A stretch of DNA of 32,335 nt from Campylobacteraceae bacterium (GTDB taxonomy: Bacteria; Campylobacterota; Campylobacteria; Campylobacterales; Sulfurovaceae): contig JALWDJ010000058.1 in assembly GCA_027014605.1 (NCBI GenBank), positions 1-32,335 on the forward strand. Reading direction: 5' to 3'. The notes under the pieces were generated by a model. The model saw nothing but the letters and a program-made list of their open reading frames with translations. It was not told the origin of the DNA and ran no database searches. Of the stretch, positions 27,724 to 32,335 are shown one piece after another (position 1 is the first letter of the stretch; every line of letters starts with the position of its first letter). Both the position numbers and the translations under genes were made by a program.

Positions 27724-28314
27724 CTAATCTTTAATACTCTTCTCAAGAACTTTATCTATTAATCCATACTCTAATGCCTCTTGTGAAGACATAAAGTTAT
27801 CTCGCTCTGTATCTCTTTCTAACTCTTCTGGGGTTTTACCGCAATTTTTTGCCATTATTCTATTTAGAGTATCTTTTAATCTCTGTATCTCTTGTGCTTG
27901 AATTTGAATATCAGTAGATTGTCCTTGAGCTCCACCTGATGGCTGATGTATCATAATTCGTGCATTTGGAAGTGCATATCTTTTTCCCTTAGTACCAGAA
28001 GAGAGTAAAAAAGCACCCATTGATGCAGCTTGACCAATACATATTGTCACAACGTCTGGCTTAATATAGTTCATTGTATCATACATTGATAATCCTGAGG
28101 TTATTACACCACCAGGTGAATTTATGTAGAAATATATATCTTTATCTGGATCTTGTGCCTCTAAAAATAGAAGTTGTGCTACAATAGTAGATGCTACTTG
28201 GTCATTAACTTCACCACTTAACATAATAATTCTATCTTTTAGAAGTCTTGAATATATATCATAACTTCTCTCACCTCTACCTGTTTGTTCTACAACATAA
28301 GGAATATAACTCAT
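27724..28314 (-). CDS. clpP: ATP-dependent Clp protease proteolytic subunit
   Basis: It forms the tetradecameric protease chamber fed by ClpX or ClpA. The 196-aa serine protease has the triad S98 ([11 protein letters not shown]), H123 (MIHQPSGG) and D172 (TERDNFMS). The length is normal and the short N-terminal propeptide is typical. Its ATG begins 1 bp after the tig stop. The tig-clpP adjacency is common in bacteria; def following is frequent in Campylobacterota. Confidence 0.98.
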   Translation of the reverse strand: MSYIPYVVEQTGRGERSYDIYSRLLKDRIIMLSGEVNDQVASTIVAQLLFLEAQDPDKDIYFYINSPGGVITSGLSMYDTMNYIKPDVVTICIGQAASMGAFLLSSGTKGKRYALPNARIMIHQPSGGAQGQSTDIQIQAQEIQRLKDTLNRIMAKNCGKTPEELERDTERDNFMSSQEALEYGLIDKVLEKSIKD

Positions 28315-28315
28315 A

Positions 28316-29617
28316 TTATTTATTTAATCCTAATATTTTCTGAAATAGTTTATCTTCAATCAAGCCCATTTTAATGGCTGGAAATAGATTATTTTCTTTA
28401 TAATATTTTATAAGCTCTTCAATGTCATGATTTGCTCTTATAGCTTCATAATATATAACTTCTGTTACCTCTTGGTCACTAACTGTAATATTCTCTTTTT
28501 TAGCTAATGCATCAACTAAAAATGTAGCTTTTACAGAATTTTTAGCGTCTTCTCTAACAGACTCTCTAAGTTCATTAATTTTTTCTTCATTTCCTTTATA
28601 CTCATTTAACTCATCCTCACTCATTGTTTGAGCTTTTTGATTAACTTGTGCATCAATCTCTTGTTCTAAAATATTATTTGGTAAATCAAATTCATATTTC
28701 TCAACTAATGCTTCAACAAGTTTTGGTTTAAGCTCCTCATTATATAGTTTTAATAATTTTTCAGATTTAATCTCATCTTTAATTTGCTCTTTTATTGTCT
28801 CTACAGTAGCACTCTCATCACCTGGAAGTAGTCTTTTAACCATATCCTCATCTAATTTAGCATCACCTTTTGCTTTAATTGTATGTAGTGTGATTGTAAA
28901 AACAGCATCTTTTCCAGCTAACTCTTTAGATTGATAATCTTTAGGGAATTTTACATTAATATCTTTTGTCTCACCCATTTTCATGCCAATCATCTGCTCT
29001 TCAAATCCATTTATAAATTGACCTGAACCTATAATTAATTCGAATTTTTCAGCACTACCACCATCAAATTCTTTTTCGTCTATTTTTCCAACAAAATCAA
29101 ATACTGCTTGGTCACCATTTTGTAATGCTCTATCCTCTTTTATCTTTTTGTAAGGAGAGTTTTGTTCAACTATTAACTCTATTCTCTCTTCTATTTCATT
29201 ATTATCTACTTTTGGCTCTTCATAACTAATATCTTTTGCTAACTCTTCATAACCTTCTAGTTGAATAGTTGGTTTAATAGATAGAGTTATTTCAACATCT
29301 ATAATACCATCACTATTTTTTTCATATTTTTTAAATACAGGCTCTCCAATAATATCTTCATTTTTTATATCAAGCTCTTTTTTTGCATATTCTATAATTT
29401 CTCCAATAATATCACTCTCTGCTTCTTGTTGAAGTTTTTTACCATACATTTTTTTTATAATCTTAACAGGTACTTTACCTTTTCTAAAACCATCTACCTG
29501 TTGAGTTTTTGCAAGTTTTTTAGCTATTTTATTTATATTTTTTTCAATTGTAGCATTATCTATTTTTGCCGTTATTAAGATATTTGCTGTATCACTCTTT
29601 ACTGCTGTAATGTTCAT
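28316..29617 (-). CDS. tig: Trigger factor
   Basis: This ribosome-bound chaperone and peptidyl-prolyl isomerase has 433 aa from the ATG at 29615-29617 (MNITAVKSD). The N-terminal domain holds the ribosome-docking GFRKGKVP near residues 45-52. An FKBP-type PPIase domain follows (about 155-240), then a helical chaperone domain. The frame opens 39 bp earlier at 29656, but AAAGGA stands at the right distance before 29617 and the extra residues do not fit the family. A minus-strand -10 candidate (TATACT or TAAAAT) lies about 30-60 bp upstream. Confidence 0.96.
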   Translation of the reverse strand: MNITAVKSDTANILITAKIDNATIEKNINKIAKKLAKTQQVDGFRKGKVPVKIIKKMYGKKLQQEAESDIIGEIIEYAKKELDIKNEDIIGEPVFKKYEKNSDGIIDVEITLSIKPTIQLEGYEELAKDISYEEPKVDNNEIEERIELIVEQNSPYKKIKEDRALQNGDQAVFDFVGKIDEKEFDGGSAEKFELIIGSGQFINGFEEQMIGMKMGETKDINVKFPKDYQSKELAGKDAVFTITLHTIKAKGDAKLDEDMVKRLLPGDESATVETIKEQIKDEIKSEKLLKLYNEELKPKLVEALVEKYEFDLPNNILEQEIDAQVNQKAQTMSEDELNEYKGNEEKINELRESVREDAKNSVKATFLVDALAKKENITVSDQEVTEVIYYEAIRANHDIEELIKYYKENNLFPAIKMGLIEDKLFQKILGLNK

Positions 29618-29693
29618 TACAATCCTTTTTTCATAATAATCTTGGAATTTTAGCAAAAATAGTATAAAAGCTTTCTATAAATGGGGTTATCTC

Positions 29694-29710
29694 TTCAAAG
29701 AAGAGAATAT
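29694..29710 (-). other. Perfect hairpin between the bactofilin gene and tig
   Basis: TCTCTTC and GAAGAGA form a perfect 7-bp stem with a 3-nt loop a few bases after the bactofilin stop. It has no T-run on either strand. It may be an mRNA-end stabiliser or a weak terminator. Confidence 0.4.
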
Positions 29711-29716
29711 TAAAAA

Positions 29717-30508
29717 TTAAGCTGGTTCTATATCTATAACTTCTGTATCTAAATTATTATTGTTATCATTTGGTGCTAACTGTTTAGGTTTTGTCTCTTC
29801 ATAAGTTACCATTGTTCCAATAACTCGTCCACCCTCTTCAGTTTTAATATTTTTAACAGTAATTTCTCCTTGAACAAATCCATTTCTACCAACTTCTAAT
29901 AGTTGAGATGCTGTAATTTTCCCATCTATTTTTCCATTAACGACAACTTTTTGACTCTCTAATCTCTCTGTTGTAACTTTACCATCATGTCCTACTTCAA
30001 TAATATTTTCTCCATGGACTTTTCCATCTACTGTACCATGAATTATAACTTTTTTACTCTGGATATTTTCTGCTTTAACTTTACCCTCTTTAGATATTGT
30101 AATCATATTTTGAGCTTTTATATCACCAATTACTGCACCACTAATAAGTAGATTAACACACTCTATTTTATTAGATACTCTACCTGTTCTCTTTATCTCT
30201 ATATCTTCACACTCTACCTGTCCTTTAAGTTCACCCTCTATTGAGACATTTTCTGCTTTTATAGTACCTTTTACAATACCACTTGGTCCTATTGTAACAT
30301 TTGATATTATAATATTGCCCTCTAACATTCCGTTAATTTGAACAAAATCGCTACCACTAATATTACCTTCAACCTTAATACCTTTTGATATAATTGTTTC
30401 TGTTCTTGGTTTTGGTTTAGGTCTTGGTTTTGGTTGTACTTTTTGAATAACTTCAGCCTCCTTTTGAGATATATCTTCTTTTCTTTCGTTTTTTCTAAAA
30501 AATGCCAT
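29717..30508 (-). CDS. Long bactofilin with extended beta-helix
   Basis: Bactofilins (DUF583) polymerise into filaments that place cell-wall enzymes and help set cell shape, as CcmA does in Helicobacter. This 263-aa protein has a basic N-terminal tail with a Pro-Lys/Arg run (PKPRPKPKPR, 26-35), then a beta-helix of repeating short strands and G-x-[VI]-x-G turns from about 38 to 235, and an acidic Asn-rich tail. Typical bactofilins have about 110-180 aa, so the helix is longer than usual. AAGGGGA precedes the ATG. No peptidoglycan hydrolase gene is adjacent. Confidence 0.85.
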   Translation of the reverse strand: MAFFRKNERKEDISQKEAEVIQKVQPKPRPKPKPRTETIISKGIKVEGNISGSDFVQINGMLEGNIIISNVTIGPSGIVKGTIKAENVSIEGELKGQVECEDIEIKRTGRVSNKIECVNLLISGAVIGDIKAQNMITISKEGKVKAENIQSKKVIIHGTVDGKVHGENIIEVGHDGKVTTERLESQKVVVNGKIDGKITASQLLEVGRNGFVQGEITVKNIKTEEGGRVIGTMVTYEETKPKQLAPNDNNNNLDTEVIDIEPA

Positions 30509-30695
30509 ATTGTTCCCCTTTCAGAATTTATTTTTTTATATGACAATAATAACCAATAGTAGCTTAGTAAGTTGATTATTCTTAACTAATATAAATCTAT
30601 AGTTATAATTTTTTTAATTATTTAAAAAAAATAGATAGTATAATATTTTTTTTTGTTTAAAAATATTATATAATAAAACTTTAAATTAATTTAGA

Positions 30696-30722
30696 TATAA
30701 TACGCGACTCATTCTCTATGAG
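30696..30722 (+). promoter_or_regulatory. Promoter and 5' leader hairpin of rpmI
   Basis: TATAAT at 30696-30701 (within GATATAATAC) is the best -10 box in the window. A 5-bp hairpin (CTCAT 30708-30712, ATGAG 30718-30722) lies at the start of the predicted leader, 24 bp before the rpmI ATG. Confidence 0.6.
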
Positions 30723-30745
30723 ATTACTCTATTCAAGGATAAAAT

Positions 30746-30937
30746 ATGCCAAAAATGAAAAGCATTAAAGGTGCTGTAAAGCGTTTTAAAGTTAAAAAAA
30801 GTGGTAAAATAAAGAGAGGAACTGCTTTTAGAAGTCATATCTTAACTAAAGTTGATGGTGCACATCATCGTGCAAATAGAAAAGCAAGATATGTATCTAA
30901 AGCAGATGCCTCTAATATTAGAGAGATGATTGTTTAA
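30746..30937 (+). CDS. rpmI: 50S ribosomal protein L35
   Basis: The 63-aa basic protein starts [20 protein letters not shown] and has the L35 core [21 protein letters not shown] precedes the ATG. A good promoter lies directly upstream, and infC, often the first gene of this operon elsewhere, is not here. rplT follows after 114 bp. Confidence 0.97.
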   Translation: MPKMKSIKGAVKRFKVKKSGKIKRGTAFRSHILTKVDGAHHRANRKARYVSKADASNIREMIV

Positions 30938-30966
30938 ATTTAATTAAATAGTTCAAAACAAGCTAC

Positions 30967-31016
30967 TCCTAAAATTAATTTATAATATTTAGGACAAGTT
31001 CAAGTAAAATACTTGA
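30967..31016 (+). promoter_or_regulatory. Two hairpins in the rpmI-rplT spacer
   Basis: TCCTAAA (30967-30973) pairs with TTTAGGA (30988-30994), and TCAAGTA (31000-31006) pairs with TACTTGA (31010-31016). Both stems have 7 bp and lie in a 114-bp spacer that is long for ribosomal protein neighbours. L20 is a known translational autorepressor in other bacteria, so a regulatory role is possible. A TTGACA at about 31013 has no matching -10 box. Confidence 0.4.
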
Positions 31017-31051
31017 CACCTATTCTTAAAAAGAGATGGTAAAGGAAAAAT

Positions 31052-31408
31052 ATGAGAGTAAAAACAGGAACAGTAAGAAGAAGAAGACATAAAAAGCTTT
31101 TAAAACAGGCTAGAGGTTTCTATAGTGGAAGAAGAAAACACTTTAGAAAGGCAAAAGAGCAACTTGAACGCTCAATGGTATATGCCTATAGAGATAGAAG
31201 ACAGAGAAAAAGAGATTTTAGAAGACTCTGGATTATACGAATTAATGCAGGTGCTAGACTTCATGATATGAACTATTCAACATTTATGTATGGCTTGAAA
31301 GTTGCAAATATAGAGTTAGATAGAAAGATATTAGCTGACATGGCTATGAATGCTCCTGAGAGTTTTGCAAAAGTAGTAGAGGCATCAAAAAAAGCTCTAT
31401 CCAAATAG
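31052..31408 (+). CDS. rplT: 50S ribosomal protein L20
   Basis: The 118-aa protein starts [20 protein letters not shown], and continues [18 protein letters not shown] and [20 protein letters not shown], all typical of L20, which binds 23S rRNA early in 50S assembly. AAAGGA precedes the ATG. A strong terminator follows. Confidence 0.98.
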   Translation: MRVKTGTVRRRRHKKLLKQARGFYSGRRKHFRKAKEQLERSMVYAYRDRRQRKRDFRRLWIIRINAGARLHDMNYSTFMYGLKVANIELDRKILADMAMNAPESFAKVVEASKKALSK

Positions 31409-31421
31409 AGTTAATTAATCT

Positions 31422-31458
31422 AAGCACCATAGAAAAAAATATGGTGTTTTTAATTTTT
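31422..31458 (+). terminator. Intrinsic terminator after rplT
   Basis: AGCACCATA and TATGGTGTT form a stem with an A-rich loop, followed by TTTAATTTTT. It ends the rpmI-rplT unit just before the Cmr remnant. Confidence 0.85.
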
Positions 31459-31468
31459 AGTTATTTAA

Positions 31469-31768
31469 CTAGGAAAAATATCCATACCCTACAGCACTCT
31501 TACCACCTATACCATGATTTTGCAAAGCCTTTTTAAACCACTCCTCAATAGATTTATCTTTTATTTTAAAACTCTCTAAACTCTCTTTTGAAGTGATAAA
31601 AAACTTAAACTCTGTCTCTTCAACTCTTAGTTTAAATCGCCAAAATCACAAAGACTAAGGTCATGATTAAGGTCTAAGCTACCTTTTTGTAATTTTTGTC
31701 CTAATTTATAGTAAATCCCATAAAAGCTTGGATTTCGCTGATTATGTTATTTCTTTTTTAATAGACAT
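31469..31768 (-). pseudogene. Remnant of cmr6 (type III-B RAMP protein), frameshifted and internally deleted
   Basis: The last 56 or so codons (about 31639 down to the stop at 31469-31471) end in GIGGKSAVGYGYF, the glycine-rich C-terminal motif of Cmr6 and related RAMP proteins, after a basic FKLRVEETEFKFF strand. In another frame, roughly 31740-31627, a stretch containing NPSFYGIYYKLGQKLQ may be from the N-terminal part. A possible original ATG is at 31766-31768. The two frames are out of register and separated by stops, and about 200 codons of a normal Cmr6 are missing. The C-terminal assignment is solid; the N-terminal one is tentative. Confidence 0.65.
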
Positions 31769-31864
31769 CTGTATTATATAATATTTTTTATTGTGTATAT
31801 CTTAATTTTTTAAATATTTTTTTTATTTTTATTGGCTATTTTATTGTGATTTTTGCGTTGTTTT

Positions 31865-32299
31865 TCAACTGATAATCCACTCAACTAAATCTACTTTTTG
31901 ACAATCTATATTTTTATCTTTATAACACTCATTTTCTTTATTGCATTGACCATTTTTATAATTTTTATTTAACCATTCATTTATCTGACTATAAATCAAA
32001 TCATAAGATTCATTTTTTGTTTTTTTAGAACAAATAAAAGCAAATGTAGCCCCCAATCCATTATTTAAAATCATCATAGGAATTTTTTTAACATAACCTT
32101 TATACTCTTTTTGCTGTTTACTTGGCACTAATTTATTAGTTTTATCATCTTTTACATTTGGATATTTCTCAATAGCTTCTTTTACTTTTTTATAAGCAAA
32201 CTGTGAACGCCGACAAGAAAAACCTACAAAAATCTCCAAAATAGTATTAAAAAATCTGTAAATCTTTACTTTATCGTTTGAATGGCACTTGATAGCCAC
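31865..32299 (-). CDS. Cmr5-like subunit of a type III-B CRISPR effector, C-terminally short
   Basis: Cmr5 is the small alpha-helical subunit that lines the Cmr effector filament. The family match rests on CRRSQFAYKKVKEAI (29-43) and YKGYVKKIPMMILNNGLGAT (about 66-85). The protein stops after DLVEWIIS, while Cmr5 proteins normally run on for a further helix with an LLNW-x-RRFA-type end, so about 30-40 residues seem lost. The start is uncertain. The longest frame uses GTG at 32297-32299, but its first 28 residues do not look like Cmr5; a TTG at 32237-32239 is closer to the family start. It is probably part of a decaying locus running off the right edge. Confidence 0.75.
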   Translation of the reverse strand: MAIKCHSNDKVKIYRFFNTILEIFVGFSCRRSQFAYKKVKEAIEKYPNVKDDKTNKLVPSKQQKEYKGYVKKIPMMILNNGLGATFAFICSKKTKNESYDLIYSQINEWLNKNYKNGQCNKENECYKDKNIDCQKVDLVEWIIS

Positions 32300-32335
32300 T
32301 CTTTACCTGCATCACTATTCCACTTCACACAGAGA
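32266..32335 (-). CDS. C-terminal end of an unidentified gene entering from the right edge
   Basis: A frame open at the window edge codes ...VKWNSDAGKEWLSSAIQTIK and stops at 32266-32268, overlapping the longest cmr5 frame. In Cmr operons the gene before cmr5 is usually cmr4, but these 22 residues do not show a recognisable Cmr4 end. Confidence 0.3.
   Translation of the reverse strand, partial: LCVKWNSDAGKEWLSSAIQTIK

Noticed and set aside
29618-29656. Longer start of tig
   Set aside because: The extra 13 residues do not resemble trigger factor and AAAGGA is placed for the ATG at 29617.
31640-31865. Possible CRISPR repeat array near the Cmr remnant
   Set aside because: I found no direct repeats of 25-40 bases with regular spacing; the stretch is simple AT-rich sequence and broken cmr6 frames.

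Overview
This AT-rich window (GC roughly 30% by eye) is a chromosomal segment of a member of the Campylobacterota (former Epsilonproteobacteria). The evidence is the strong AGA/ATA/TTA codon bias, isolated TATAAT-type -10 boxes without clear -35 boxes, the rnc-aroC pair, the lysA-pheA-hisC run, and the ndk-DUF177-rpmF-plsX-fabH cluster. I cannot resolve the genus; the gene content would suit a free-living Sulfurimonas/Sulfurovum-like lineage.

Layout. 1-1036: 3' part of an unrecognised gene, facing aroC across a shared terminator hairpin. 1037-4418 (minus): aroC, rnc, a LapB-like TPR/zinc-ribbon membrane protein and an unknown membrane protein. 4467-6966: two divergent surface-glycan genes, a WbaP-type sugar-phosphate transferase and a single-module KpsC-like protein. 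6967-7232: a non-coding stretch with three abutting inverted repeats. 7233-8342: a lipoprotein with two HYR/DUF5011-like repeats. 8497-9888: der. 9885-11611 (minus): a conserved unknown and a DapC-like aminotransferase. 11661-14507: a possible envelope trio, made up of a Cys-containing secreted protein, a tandem thioredoxin-fold protein and a His-rich beta-propeller lipoprotein. 14619-21000: lysA, pheA, hisC, dxs and metK, with very tight or overlapping junctions and three GTG starts in a row. 21075-26549: ferredoxin, ndk, a YceD-like protein, rpmF (51 aa), plsX, fabH and mnmG. 26781-30508 (minus): bactofilin, tig, clpP, def and ruvX, mostly a protein-maturation and quality-control set. 30746-31408: rpmI and rplT with a good terminator. 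31469-32335 (minus): the decayed edge of a type III-B (Cmr) CRISPR locus, with a C-terminally shortened cmr5 and a frameshifted, internally deleted cmr6 remnant.

Most of the window is core metabolism and information processing. aroC, pheA and hisC serve aromatic and histidine synthesis. The DapC-like enzyme and lysA serve lysine synthesis. plsX and fabH start phospholipid and fatty-acid synthesis. tig, clpP and def act on nascent or damaged proteins. The accessory parts are the glycan pair, the lipoprotein and structured intergenic region near 7 kb, the envelope trio at 11.7-14.5 kb and the Cmr remnant at the right edge. No tRNA, rRNA, intact insertion sequence or CRISPR repeat array was seen.
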